From Lithospermum erythrorhizon (taxonomy: Eukaryota; Streptophyta; Magnoliopsida; Boraginales; Boraginaceae), in the NCBI GenBank assembly GCA_019722365.1, contig JADFUC010002054.1, positions 186,001 through 250,000 of the forward strand: a stretch of 64,000 bases of DNA. Reading direction: 5' to 3'. The position numbers were made by a program, and so were the translations under genes. The notes below the pieces were generated by a model that worked only from the letters and a program-made list of their open reading frames with translations, did not search any database and was not told where the DNA came from. Positions 12,096 through 23,902 of the stretch are shown here, in pieces (the stretch's first letter is position 1; each line of letters begins with the position of its first letter).

Positions 12096-13012
12096 GGCTA
12101 AAATGATAAATAAAAAAATTGAGGGAGTAATAAACTTAATTATTACAATAATTAGCCAACAAAAAATTAAAGGTTACAAAACCTTGTATTCTCCCATTAA
12201 CTCAGCCATGATGGTGGATTTCCAATATTTTGAAATTCACCCCAAAATTTTCTTACAGTTATATATCGAACCCGAGAAGTTTGATAATTTTATTATTCGG
12301 TCCAGTGTCGTAATATGTGTGTGACCTCTTGCATTGGGCCCAAAATCGACAATAATAATGTATTAATAATATTAATAGATTATGAACGGACTCTAATAAT
12401 TCATCATAATCTCTAATAATGATATGGGAAGATCCTAATATATATTAATTGTCTTGTAATTAAATATATGTGTGAATTTAATTTTAAATAAGTAATACTA
12501 TTGTATAATATAATTGTCCAAGGGTATAAAAGTTAAAATTCTAAAAGCCTTAAGAGTTCCAATGTACCAACCTTAGAGTATTATCCAATCCTTAGATTTT
12601 GGAGTAAAATAAGCGAACATGTAAAGTTTGTTCAGAGCTAAAAAAATCTTATTGATATAGCAGAATAACCTTGTGGAATTGGTGATGTTGAAGAATGTAA
12701 TGGCAGAAGGAGGGGGTTGGGTTTCAAAGGTGGGTTATAGGTCACTTTATTTTTTGTTTTACAGTAGTTTGTTAGAAAAGTTAATGTTTAAGTTTCTAAA
12801 AGACTCCCACAACTATTTTTTTAAAAATCTATCCTAAAAAATTAATTTTTATTGATATTCCTAATTTAACCCTCAATGAATTTGATTTCAGGGGACTAAT
12901 TGAAATGTTCGAATAGTTTAGGGATAAATTTGAAATGTTTATTAGTTTTCTAGGCAATTTGAACGATATCAAAATTGAGCCACCTAGTTGAAAAATAGGC
13001 GATAATTTAGAT
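12096..13012. other. Non-coding AT-rich interval
   Basis: The short reading frames near 12103-12324 and 12829-13026 match nothing I recognise. The second is probably internal sequence of the TRIM-like element whose PBS is at 13013. Confidence 0.4.
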
Positions 13013-13133
13013 GGCTCTGATATCATATTAAGAGTTCAAGGGGGTCCATATTAAAACCACTTGGTTATAGATGGATGAAGCTCAGAATCTTATAAACCAC
13101 ATCATATATTTTAACATATTCAATGTAGGACGG
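13013..13133 (-). mobile_element. TRIM-like short LTR with primer-binding site
   Basis: The minus strand has TGATATCAGAGCC at 13025-13013, an initiator-Met tRNA PBS with one mismatch, directly after a ~105 bp stretch (13026-13133). That stretch reads ...cctacattgaatatgttaaaa...gacccccttgaactcttaa, the layout of a very short plant LTR. The second LTR is not seen, so the element is incomplete or its other end has decayed. Confidence 0.5.
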
Positions 13134-13139
13134 ATCCTC

Positions 13140-13240
13140 CTTCAATAGGCAGTGAGTAAAAAATAGAAAATCTTGTTAGATTATCCCAAACTAAATAAAC
13201 CTAAAAGATCTTCACCTTCAACTTCCATGGCTAACAATTG
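13140..13240. repeat. Second copy of the 3.35 kb foldback arm
   Basis: aaatagaaaatcttgtt...aaataaacct...gatcttcaccttcaactt repeats 3295-3410 with an internal deletion. It abuts the TRIM-like LTR. Confidence 0.5.
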
Positions 13241-13440
13241 ACAATCTCGAAACCTTCACCAATGCCTCAACAAAAATCAAGCACAACCCCATCAAAGTTT
13301 ATCACCTAAAGTTGCTTACAAGAAGATTTGTCAAAATGTGAAAAGTGTATCCAACGGCGAATTCAAATGGTATTGCTCATATTCCAAGAAATACCCAAAA
13401 AATTATAGTTGTTTGTCAAGATGGTAAAGTGCTTAATATT

Positions 13441-13679
13441 TTACAAGAAGAACGTGTGATCGAATCTCGGTAGGAACACTGCTATTGATTTAACTTTATA
13501 TGGTAATTCATCACACTCAATTGATTCAACTCTAGCAATTTTTGATGCACGTTGATCAGAATCTATATGTGGTTGTTCAATATTAGGAGTCAAAGTTGGT
13601 GCAGGATCCGTCTCAACGACACTTTCAATATTTGGAGACTCTTTCTTTTAAAATAAGATTTAATTGTGTTCTTCCCCAT
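13441..13679 (-). pseudogene. hAT-type (zinc-finger MYM1-like) transposase N-terminus relic
   Basis: An ATG at 13679 opens MGKNTIKSYFKRKS. After a one-base frameshift the frame continues PNIESVVETDPAPTLTPN and later DELPYKVKSIAVFLPR before a TAA at 13443. A short basic (I/S)xxFFKRK opening followed by an acidic, proline-rich linker is typical of the start of the TTF/ZMYM1-like proteins derived from plant hAT transposons. The catalytic part is missing. Identification rests on resemblance of a short stretch only. Confidence 0.35.
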
Positions 13680-15247
13680 ATGAAATTTGTAATCTGAAAT
13701 TGTAAAATATCGAATAAATTTAATAATCCTAATATACAATATGTATATTAACAAATCGTTTTAAACTTAGTAAAAGAAAAAATTATAAAACAAATAAGGC
13801 ATATTATAAAACAATACGGCAGTACCAATACATTAAGTAATATAATACTCCATGTCTCCATATATTATTATTATTATTATTAAGTAAAGGAAGAAGTACA
13901 GTACCAAAGTTGAAGAAGCCGATTTTCCAAATCCCAAAGTTGTAAAATTACAGCCGATTGTTTATTATATTTAGGTGAACTCACAAGCCGATTGTTTTGT
14001 GAATTGTGCAAAGGTGTCGTGGGTTAAAAGTAGTAGTTTATTATATTTAGGTCAAACTTATTTGAATCATGTATTTGTGAGTTATAAGTTTTGGGCCTAT
14101 TAATTATACTATCCAATAATATGAGTAGTCACAAATTAATATTAACCCAATAATTAAACTTTAAATATAAAAATTAGGGAGGAGAATGATATAATTTTAA
14201 AAAAAATATATAATATTATAATTTTTATTTTAAATCTAGGGAGGCGACTGTCCCCATGTCCCATAGTTCCTCCACTGTTACTTACAACATATATAGCCTT
14301 TGTAATTACTAGCAGAGCTACATTTTAGATTTATTTAATTAATTTGACTTTTTGGCCATTCTTTTGAATTACTTATTAGCAATTTCACTAGGATATTAAT
14401 ATTGTGCAAGATGATAGGATTGGAACAATCTTACAAAAAAGGATTTATTGTTTTAGAAAAATTGCTCATATCAAAGATTTTCATAATAAAAGAGTCGGAA
14501 TGATCTATTTACTCTTACAACTAGTATACTTGAGTTTTTGCCTAAAATATAACTTTATTTTGATTATATATAATATTAGTAACTCTTGCAAAAATCTCTT
14601 ATTATGAATTTGAAACATCACTTATATTTTTGAAAAATTGGATAATAATTAAATAGTTAAAAAAACACCCATTTTTATATCCTGGATCCGCCTCTTGTAT
14701 CCAATGAAAATTTTCTGAAATCAAGGTAAAGATGGAAGCTTTGGAATGAATTTCTTCTAAACTGGAGGCTAATTATATAGCACATTTGATGGCTGATTCC
14801 TTAGCACCTGTTGGAGAGCATGAGACTCGAATATGTAATATTATTATTACCCTTGTGTTTTTTAATAGCTGTTTTTGTTGTTGTCGTTTTAGCATGTAAA
14901 TAACATTTTTATTTAATGTATTTTTTGTCTTTCTCTTAACTGCTTAAGCCAATAAATATTATTTAAATTGATTGCATCGTTACATATTACCTGATAGCTT
15001 TTTGATAAGCTTTTTCTTGGGCTGTGTGCAAATATACAGCAAAAACTAAAAAAACCGGTGGAAGTAGCGTTCAAGAGTTGTGAAGTAGAAAGAAAAGGAT
15101 ATATTGGACAATGCAAGTACTGAATTGGCGCCTTGGATCCTCTGTATCAGCGCATGTCACAATATATGTCATGATATATATCGTTAATAATGCTTCTTCT
15201 AGTGTGTCTTTTTAAATGCTCTGATTACCGTAAAGTGATGACCGCTT
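13680..15247. other. Non-coding interval between hAT relic and gypsy T1
   Basis: AT-rich, with repeat-like phrases (gggaggcgactgtccccatgtccc near 14238, ctggatccgcctc near 14682) that occur at the ends of plant transposons. A short plus-strand stretch near 14765-14840 reads NYIAHLMADSLAPVGEHE and might be a LINE RNase H tail. None of this is strong enough to call. Confidence 0.3.
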
Positions 15248-17936
15248 TGTAACACGACTGGCAAAAAGTCATTGCAGTGAGAGTCGTTAAAATCAGGAAC
15301 ACCGAGTCACCAAGCAGATGGGCGGCTTCGGGTTTAAAATCTGATTCGTTTCATCAAAAATGTGATGCAATTAAGTTTCCCAAATCAAGCAGTTTTAAAA
15401 TTTATAATCCCATATTTGATATCAAACGACAAACCCATATATATATACAACATATCCAAAAAATATAAAACACCAATGCAGCGAGTACTGGCCAGATGAT
15501 CGTCTTGTATCTGAATAAAAATAGCGATCGTGAGGCTAAAGTTTAAAAGGAAAATACAACAATCCAAAGTTGACAACACATCAAAATGTCAATTTGTGAG
15601 AGTCCTCTGCCGATGCTCGCTTTAGCCACTCGAACAAAACTCTGGCTCAGCCTGCTTGGCTCGGTGGGCGATAATGACTGGCACAAATGAAATGCGCTTG
15701 CGTGCGAGGGGGTGTAGCCGCGGCAGTGAAACTTAACAGCGGGGTGAGCTTCGCGCATGCGAACGAGGCAGGTGAATATGTGGTCAAACAGATAAAAAAT
15801 ACATATATCAGGGACTACCTAAAAAGGTCATACAACATAATTCCGTAGGAAATACCGAACATGTCGTGAAGATATAATGAAAGGTTGTGACACACAATTT
15901 GAGAAAGAAATCAATAGACCCTGACAGCATTAGCTCTGATGCGTGAGCCTCCTATCTCTTATATCACTTTGATACCCGGTATACATCGCGTATCTTCGAT
16001 CCGTCTGGGGAATGTAATCAATACTTGTGGCTTGCATGAGTATAGGCCAAACGCGCTTATGCACAAAGTAGCAAGGCCTTGGCCGTAACTTATACTTAAG
16101 TATGAGGCCACGTAGCACTCATACACTAAGTACAGGCACTGCTTGTACACTAAATTATAAGGCACACAGCTGCTTATACACTAAGTATAAAGAATACGCC
16201 TGTTATACCGTAGTATAGGGCCCACGTCGACAATGCCTGTGACAAAGTGATCAAAGACTCGTACCGGCTCTTATACCGAAGTATTAAGGCCAACCGCCTG
16301 CGCTATACCGTAGTATAGGCCACGCCCGACAATGCCTTGCGACAAGCGATAAAAGCGAGTCGCCGCTCTGCGAAGTATAGGCCAAACACCCGCCTACGTA
16401 GTATGGGGCCAATAGCGTCATATCACGCAAGGAAGGAGAGTGCCTAATTCCTACTAATCCCGACTATGGTCACCCCACGATACTCAAGTCGCCTCAAGTC
16501 ATAGATAACTGCAACCGTTAAAACTCTGATAACCATTTTCTGCTCCCCGAGCAATATCCAAGCACTGCAGCTAAAACATCTCCCGATAGTAAATCGAACA
16601 CAATCGCCAACAAGGCCTGAGAAATCATAAGTGCCCGGCCAAAGGCCAGCGAAATAAAAAATATATAAGTTGGAGTTCGAGCTATTAACACCTCGGGCAA
16701 TCTTGGCATACACAGAATATAATCACACTTAATCATATAACAATTACATGTATATGTTCTCGTGAAATGTCATAACTTTCTACATGATAACATATATATA
16801 TTTCTCACATAATCATACCACAACGCTTGCATTCTCCACTGTCGCATATCCTTAATAACATATATGCTCATTCTACATAATCATATCAAATAACATGTTC
16901 TTGTGATTTAAAAATGAAATGCGTAAATGCTTCGTGAGATAAGTACTGCTTTCACTGTACATGAGCCTTAATGAAAAACAATCAAAGGTAGCTGCCCTTT
17001 TCCACGATCCTTACAAACAACACCGAAGAAGTATAATCAAGGCCTACTACATACCGGCGTTCACAGAAGATACTGCTTCCATTTCTTGGGGGGCCATCTA
17101 CAACGGTCTAACATGACGGATAAACTATCAAATTATAATCGTCGGGCCTTGACTGATGATTCCCGCTAAATTTCATCTGTCTTTCATTACAAATCGACTT
17201 ATAGTTATTCTAACTAATCGTAGTCCATAATTAACAATCATGCTCCGATATCCAATTATAACTTTCATTTGGAATTTTACACTTTTCAACATAACACCCT
17301 TTAATCAATTTTAAATCACCAATTGCATCATAACAACTATAATAAGGTCCGATATAACCTCCCTACGCATTTAGAAAATCTTATAAAATATCCATATAAA
17401 GTATTGAAAGCTTGCAAAAAGTCAACTCGTCATGCGTCCTCAGCTTGATATACAAATACGAATTCTTCGCTCAAATCGTCGAGAACCCTTAACCAACTAA
17501 GATTTATCATAAAAAATTCAATTATGAAAAAGTCAACTAAGTCAGCTATATCAAAACCAGAAATATCTGCGAAAGACATTGCACGCCTTTCAGAGAATGA
17601 TGGGAGAACAATGATACAATAGATCTTGAGTTGGCAATCGAAGAGAGAAATGGAAAATAAATTTTTTTAAGGGGAGGGTGAATAGTTATTAAAAATGGAA
17701 CAAGATGAAGATGATGACTTGGTTTATGGAGGTGTGGAGGATAAGCTTACAAGATATTTATAAAAAAAATCGAGGTCCCGTTAGGTTTCGGTTAATTCTC
17801 GCTTATGGTATGCGTCTCCTGAGCCGATTGGAGATAAAATTCTTCCATGTAAACACTACTAAATTAAATGAAATTACATTTAAAAAATTATCTTATTCGG
17901 TCCGCGCCCGACCGAAAAAATTTAAATTTTTTTTCA
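15248..17936 (-). repeat. T1 3' LTR
   Basis: On the plus strand it opens with tgtaacacgac and ends tttttttca. It aligns along its whole length with 21217-23902, with many short indels. Shared anchors include the acccatatatatatacaaca run (15435 and 21381) and gaagatgatgacttggttt (17707 and 23647). Confidence 0.8.
16036..16400 (-). repeat. Palindrome-bearing tandem array in T1 3' LTR
   Basis: Repeated units of ~35-45 bp carry small dyads such as cttatacactaagtataag and ttataccgtagtataggcc. The same array type appears at 21996-22375, 27790-27965 and 63500-63720. Confidence 0.7.
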
Positions 17937-18099
17937 TAGGGTTGTACAATCACCACTAATAATTTGACCTATAGAAATTTAACAGCCTAAGCAATCAAGC
18001 GAGAACAATATATGCTTACAAATCAAATATCCACTTAAAATAATGATACTAACAAATGAAAATGATCATTTGTTCTCCATCCCAGCAACTGTAGTCTCT

Positions 18100-19800
18100 C
18101 ATCTCGCTGCTGAAATTTTTAGATTCGATCGACAAGCAGCAGTCAGAACTCGTAGTGAAATCTCGTCATTGCCGGCGGCTAAAACTGACTCATTTGTTTA
18201 AATACTACTACCTGGATCCTTTGATTTCCTTTCTCTTCGTGCATCGGCATTTTGCCTTCTGCAGGTGGTACTCAATGGTAAGTCATAATCAGCGTGAACT
18301 CCGTCCACCTCCTCTGCCTCAAATTCCAAATCTCTGCGTCGGGAAGATATTTCAAACTCTTGTGATGGTAAAAATCGGCATTTAACTTGTCGGATAAATA
18401 TGCTCACAACTTCAGCCTGGCGACTAAGCCCATAGCTCAAAATCATGGGTCGGATAGTTTCTTCTCGTGAATTTCTCAATGTCGGGAAAGCATAGGCAAT
18501 GTGCTTCCGTGCTGCGTGAGTTGCAGTCCACGATGCGGCTCATCATTGCATAAATCACGTAGGCACCAGTGGAGCGGTATCGCCCATGGGCAGAAGTCAA
18601 CTTCCACACCCCAGTATCTGACGGTCCTCACAATCATCATCCCCGAATCTTGGAACCCACTTACGGTCAGCACTGGTCAATGGCGTGTAATCCAAGGAAA
18701 AGAACTTGATGAATATAAACGCTAAGAACTGACTAACTTGAAACTCCCAACCTGAAGTCACACTTGGCGGGCTGCTCCCAAATGACCCGCGAGCCTCCAC
18801 CTCGTGGATCGACAAAATACCCTGGCGGAAATAACATGACCGAGGGAATTACTTTTGCCAGCGAACTCACATTTGGAGAAACTTGGCATTGAGTGTTATG
18901 CCAGGTCAAACCTGATATATGACCTCAAGTATTTCCCTCACTCCCCTCAAGGAATATATCGGAATCATCAGCTAATGAATACACACAAGCTGTCGGATAC
19001 TCCAGCTTGGTTCATCAAATTCATAAAGAGGCTTTGCGGTGCATTTGTCAATCAAATGGCATCACTATAAACTCACAATAATGTCCATATACTTGAGATG
19101 GGAAAGCCGATTTGATTCTCCTTTGATCCTCATGATGATAACGGACATAAATCAATCTTCGAGGCACTGCTGGCATCCTTGGTGATCAAACAAATCGTCA
19201 ATTAGGAAATGGGTTTGGTTCTTATCAATCACTTATTCATTTGCATGGTGTCTGTGACACAAGCCGAACCGTCGCTGTGAAACAACAGCAGTGCTTGCTT
19301 TGGAGATCGCTTTCGGTCTGATGAATCCCTTGTCCATGACTCACATGGCTTGGAGTCATAATTCACGCAGTCAATTTGAACCCATCACAATAGGTGGAAG
19401 AGAATTGGTGCCGTACGGGAATAACCTCGATAGCAAATTAGGCCTCCTTTCTGGTGGTGACGGTAGAATCTCGGGGAAAAACATCTTGAACTCTCTAACA
19501 ACCGCGCATCCTCGATTACATTCTCTTCTGCATTCAAATCAACCACATATCCAAAGGCCAATACACCTTTCGAATCTCCTAGCCTCAGAATGCGATACAA
19601 AACTAGAAGAGCAAAATCTGCATCTCCCGTCGGATATACGGTCTTCCAGACTGCCAAAAGTAATCTATACTCGATGGCAATCAATAACGGCATGATGTTT
19701 AACCAATCCATACCCAAGATAAGGTCAAAATCGACTCGGAATGGAAGTAAACCAACAGAGACGACAGCCGGCCGCCTTGATCGGGCGGTCTGCATATGCC
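18100..19800 (-). pseudogene. T1 pol relic: protease, reverse transcriptase, RNase H
   Basis: The minus strand at about 19.74 kb reads FDLILGMDWL, the conserved gypsy protease C-terminal segment. It is followed by VLAFGYVVDLN and YSRTAPI, which lead into RT. Further on, pieces of the RT palm and connection survive in different frames, for example a VIWEQPAKC-like block near 18.77 kb. NYPTHDFEL at 18440-18470 is the RNase H start, and DYDLPL near 18.28 kb its end. Integrase should follow, yet the 3' LTR begins about 200 bp later. Frame changes every 50-100 bp rule out function. Confidence 0.65.
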
Positions 19801-19984
19801 AATCTAACGCGCAGTGACCTCACTGCAGTGTCATAATCTCAGTAGAGCAGGCAAAGGCACACCACATACAGATAAGTCGGAAATGAAACTGCGAGAAACA
19901 AAGAATGTAGCGAGTCAAACAACGCCGGCACCGATATAAATACAGAGGAAATAACCTTTTCAATACTTTGGCTGCGGGGGTATC

Positions 19985-21195
19985 ACTCACGATGTGCTGA
20001 CAAATCCCAGCCTCGACTAGCTCCGCTCGAGCTGGCGCTCCTCGGGGGTCCTGACTCCCATGTCCCGGCCTCCACGACAGCCCGAATCGACCACAGCGAC
20101 TCACGATACTTGCTTCCGGCAGTGAACATCTTGAAAGCTCCCTGCAGAGGCCAGGGACACTCACTTCTTAAATGTCTGTGACATCGATAACATAAGACCA
20201 CCCTCTCCCGGCATCCTGGCTATTGCCCAGTAGCAATGGACCCCGGAGACTACTGGGCCCTTGGATCTCCTTGACGCCAGCGTCTGCGAAGGGTAGTAAC
20301 ATGCTTCAGGCGGATTTGTCGAACATGAAGTGACTACGCCCCGGGCGACTCTGGCTGGTCCGTCCTCCTAGAACTCTGGAAATTTAGAAGTGCAGATAGA
20401 AAGTCTCAGGTCGACTCCTCCTGATCCTAGCCTCGCGGCGCGACTCCATTTGTCTTGAGACTCCGTTCCTCGCGGCATGGAAACTAGTAAAACTCCGTGG
20501 TGAGATCTGGTAATGTCTCCAATCGATCCGTCCACGAGATCTGATGATCCTCATGCCTCTACGGATAAACATCGGGAAGTAAATAAATCCTTGAAGCTGC
20601 TGCCGTCTCCTCACGGCGACACCAGACCTGTGTCGGCTCTCCCAGAGGCCGCCATGTGGGTCTCAGCAATAATTCTCCCCAGGAGAAACTCTTAATCGCT
20701 CCCGGAAACATGAACCTCCCCTCTGGCAGTCGGAGATGCACTCCAAGTTCTCCAGGAGTCCACGGGCGCCCCTCGTGAAGTCTTTAGGCTGAAAGCTTCA
20801 TAAATCTCGCCCTTGATCCCATCCTCAAAAATCGACTTGTGTCACGGGATGAACTGTGCTTTTACGAACCCGCAGCAGGTGGTCCTGTGAGCAGTCAAAC
20901 AACTTTGCTGGAATTAGGCCCACATTCTTTCACGACCACGAGCATTATTCTCTATGAGGTCTACCAGCGTCTCAACATTTCGAAGACTCCGCCTCGGACC
21001 TGTGGTCATCTTCATCGGCAATTTATACCCCTACCAATTTCGACTCTAAATTTTACTCCGGCACTGCAAGCTACACTGCCAGCATATTCCGAGGTGGCAT
21101 CTGTGATCACGCAACAAAAGAAAAAAGACACGAACATACAAAAGACACATTTCTCACCGACTCGAAAAAACAAATGCACACATACACAGATGCAA
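19985..21195 (-). pseudogene. T1 gag relic with zinc knuckle
   Basis: CYRCHRHLRSECP near 20150-20195 on the minus strand is a slightly damaged CCHC knuckle (CX2CX4HX4C with a residue lost). It sits between the PBS side and the protease, as in gypsy gag. Upstream capsid sequence is too broken to align by eye. Plus-strand frames across the region (for example 20839-21258) are shadows. Confidence 0.5.
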
Positions 21196-21200
21196 ACTAA

Positions 21201-21212
21201 GCTGCGATACCA
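21201..21212 (-). other. T1 primer-binding site
   Basis: The minus strand reads TGGTATCGCAGC four bases inside the 5' LTR end, a close match to the initiator-Met tRNA complement TGGTATCAGAGC. It fixes the element's sense as minus. Confidence 0.8.
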
Positions 21213-21216
21213 AAAT

Positions 21217-23902
21217 TGTAACGACCCGCTGGTCGGCCATACTAGTGAGAGTCATTAATCGAACACGAGTCTGAGCCGATGGGCGACTCGGTTAAAAACT
21301 AATTCGTTCATCAAAAATGTGATCACGAATGGTTTCTAAATCAAAACAGTTTTAAAATTTATAATCCATCGGTGATATGAAACCCATATATATATACAAC
21401 ATATCGAAAATAAAAATATCTTGAAAGCCAATTCCTGACGAATAATCATCTTGTATCACAGAATAAAAAATGACAACGATCAGCGAGGCTAAAGTTTCAA
21501 AGAAAAAAATACAACAATCAAAAGCGATTGACAACAAATCAAAATCGGTTGTGAGGATCCTACTGCATGATCTTCCATTTTCGGAACAAAACTCTCGAAG
21601 CAACCTCTTGCAAACATTTGGGCGATACATCGACTGGCACAAATGAAATGCCGCTTGATGCGAAAAGGGTGTAAGCAGGAAGCAGTGAAGCATATGAGGG
21701 GTGAACTCGCGTCGCAGACAGGCCGATGAATATAATAGTCAAATATGAATAAAAATACATATATCAGGACTACCTAAAAGGTCATCTGACATAATTCATT
21801 AGGAAATCACAGTTACATGAAGATATAATAGAGGTTCAACAAGCACACAATTTCGAGAAAGAAATCAATAGACCCAACAACTGACTAAACTAGTCATCGA
21901 ACCTCACATCTACATATCCCTTTGATTATCTGACTCTGTCTTGTATACTCAATCCGTCTACTGCTGGGAATGGACTAATCAATAATCGCTTGGCGCTTAT
22001 ACATGAGTATAAGGCCAAACAGCAGCTTATACACAGAATATATGAGCCTGCATATATATACTAGAAATTATAAAGCCATCCTTCATCCCCTTTCATCTGA
22101 AACACCGCTCTTATACACACTAAGTATAAGACACACAACTCTTACTACTTATAAGGCACAGCATTATACCGTAATTATGGGGCCACGTCGACGATACTGT
22201 GACAGTGATCAAAGACTATACATTCTTATACTGAAGTAATGGGCCAAACCATATAATATATACCGTGGTAGGAACCACAAAACAATGCACAATGCAGCGA
22301 TCAATGATCATACGCTCTTATACAGTATAAAAGGCGGAAGCAATGTGTTATCTGGTAGTATGGGGCCAATGGCGATCGTATCACGCAAAGGAAGGAGGTC
22401 GCTAATTCACTAATGAAATCAGCTATAGGGTGCTTTGATACTCAAAATTAACTCAAGTCACAGATAACTCTAACCATCACCTCTCAGTAACCGGCTACTC
22501 TGCTCCCAGGCAAAATATCGACACCCATTCATGATCGTGGCGAACCTGATCGCCCAGCAGATACACAATCATAAGTGCCAAACAAGGGTACGAGGAAATC
22601 AAAAATATAAGTTGGGAGTTCAGAGAAGCTATTACTTACCTCGAAACAATCTAGCATACGAAGAATATAATCACATAATCATATAACAGTACATGTATAT
22701 CATTAGCGTGTCATACTTATTGACATGTATATCATTCTCGCATAATCTTTCATAATAACAACAACTATAACATTCTCACATAATCATATCATAATAACAT
22801 GTATATCATTCTCGCGTAATCATATCCTGTTTTATGTTCACACAATTTAAAAATGATGCGTAAGTAACACCCAGTGAGATAGTGCTACTTTCTGGCAAAT
22901 TGCCATGAGAAAGCGATCAAGGTAGCGCCCTTTTTCCACGATCAACGCCTAAAACACCGAAGGAAATCAAGACCCTCTTACTATACCGGCGTTCTAGAGA
23001 TACATAACCAACTCTTGGGGAACTATCTCCTAAGCAGTCTAACATAACGGATAAACTATCAAATTATAATCCCCTCGGACCACAATGATGATTCCCGCTA
23101 AATTCCATCTTATCACTTTCTCATTACGTCGACTTATAAATTATTCTAACTTAAATAATAAGTCCATAATTAACAATACATACTCGAAATATCAATTATA
23201 ACTTCAACTTAGATTTACACTTTTTAACCTAACACCACTTTGTCGATTTTAAATCGCCAATTTAACATCATAACAACTATAATAAGGTCCCCAATATAAC
23301 CTCCCATTTAAGTCTTATAAAAATATCCATATAAAAGTCAACCCGAAAACCTAAAAGTCAGCTACGGCCATGCGTCTGAAGCGTCTACAAATCACAGGTC
23401 GCAGATGCGTGCTGAGCCCATAACCAGCTAAGATTTGTCATACTTCCAGTATGAAAAGTCAACTAAAAGTCAACTATATCAAAACCCGAGAAATATCTCG
23501 AACTTGAAATTTCTTACGCTTGCTTTCGAAGAGAATGATGGGGAAAACGATACCTGGCCGTCTTGAGTTTGGCGACAATCGAAGAGAAATGGAAAATGGG
23601 GAATTTTTAAAGGGAGGGGTGAATATTTGACCAAAATGGAGCAAGATGAAGATGATGACTTGGTTTTATGATGTGGAGGATAAACTTGCAAGATGTTATA
23701 AAAATCGAGTCTAGTTCGGTTTGATTGATATATTTATCGTACTTAATCTCCACAGACCGGTCGGAGATAAAATTCTTCCATGGCAAACACTACTAAATTA
23801 TAAATGAAATTACATTTAAAAATTTCTGAAATAATATCATCATCGAAAAAAAAATTATGCTATTCTGGGATGCGTGGGCAGAAAAAATTTAAAATTTTTT
23901 TC
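21217..23902 (-). repeat. T1 5' LTR
   Basis: On the plus strand it opens with tgtaacgacccgc at 21217 and ends near 23902 in a t-rich run. It includes a palindrome-bearing tandem array at about 21996-22375. Minus-strand sense is set by the adjacent PBS. Confidence 0.8.
21996..22375 (-). repeat. Palindrome-bearing tandem array in T1 5' LTR
   Basis: Degenerate units such as cttatacatgagtataaggc and ttatacacactaagtataag correspond to the array of the other T1 LTR. Confidence 0.65.

Larger units (their letters stand above)
15248..23902 (-). mobile_element. Gypsy element T1 (Tekay/Del-like chromovirus), minus sense, decayed
   Basis: Two ~2.69 kb LTRs (15248-17936 and 21217-23902) flank a short 3.3 kb interior. 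Read on the minus strand the order is 5' LTR, PBS (21212-21201), gag with a zinc knuckle (about 20.2 kb), protease (about 19.74 kb), RT and RNase H (to about 18.1 kb), 3' LTR. The PBS and the PR-RT-RH order show a Ty3/gypsy element; the long LTR with TGTAACGACCC at its end and the protein sequence suit the Tekay/Del group. No integrase or chromodomain is visible before the 3' LTR. All coding parts carry stops and frameshifts. I could not find a convincing target duplication. Confidence 0.85.

Noticed and set aside
14765..14840. LINE RNase H-like tail
   Set aside because: Only about 20 residues of weak resemblance; insufficient to annotate.
16036..16400. Regularly spaced dyad repeats resembling a CRISPR array
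   Set aside because: The units are degenerate, spacers are not unique, and the array lies inside a retrotransposon LTR of a plant genome.
19291..19695. 134-codon plus-strand frame
   Set aside because: Antisense shadow of the T1 protease/RT relic.
20839..21258. 139-codon plus-strand frame next to the T1 LTR
   Set aside because: Antisense to the T1 gag region and runs across the PBS into the LTR; no family resemblance.
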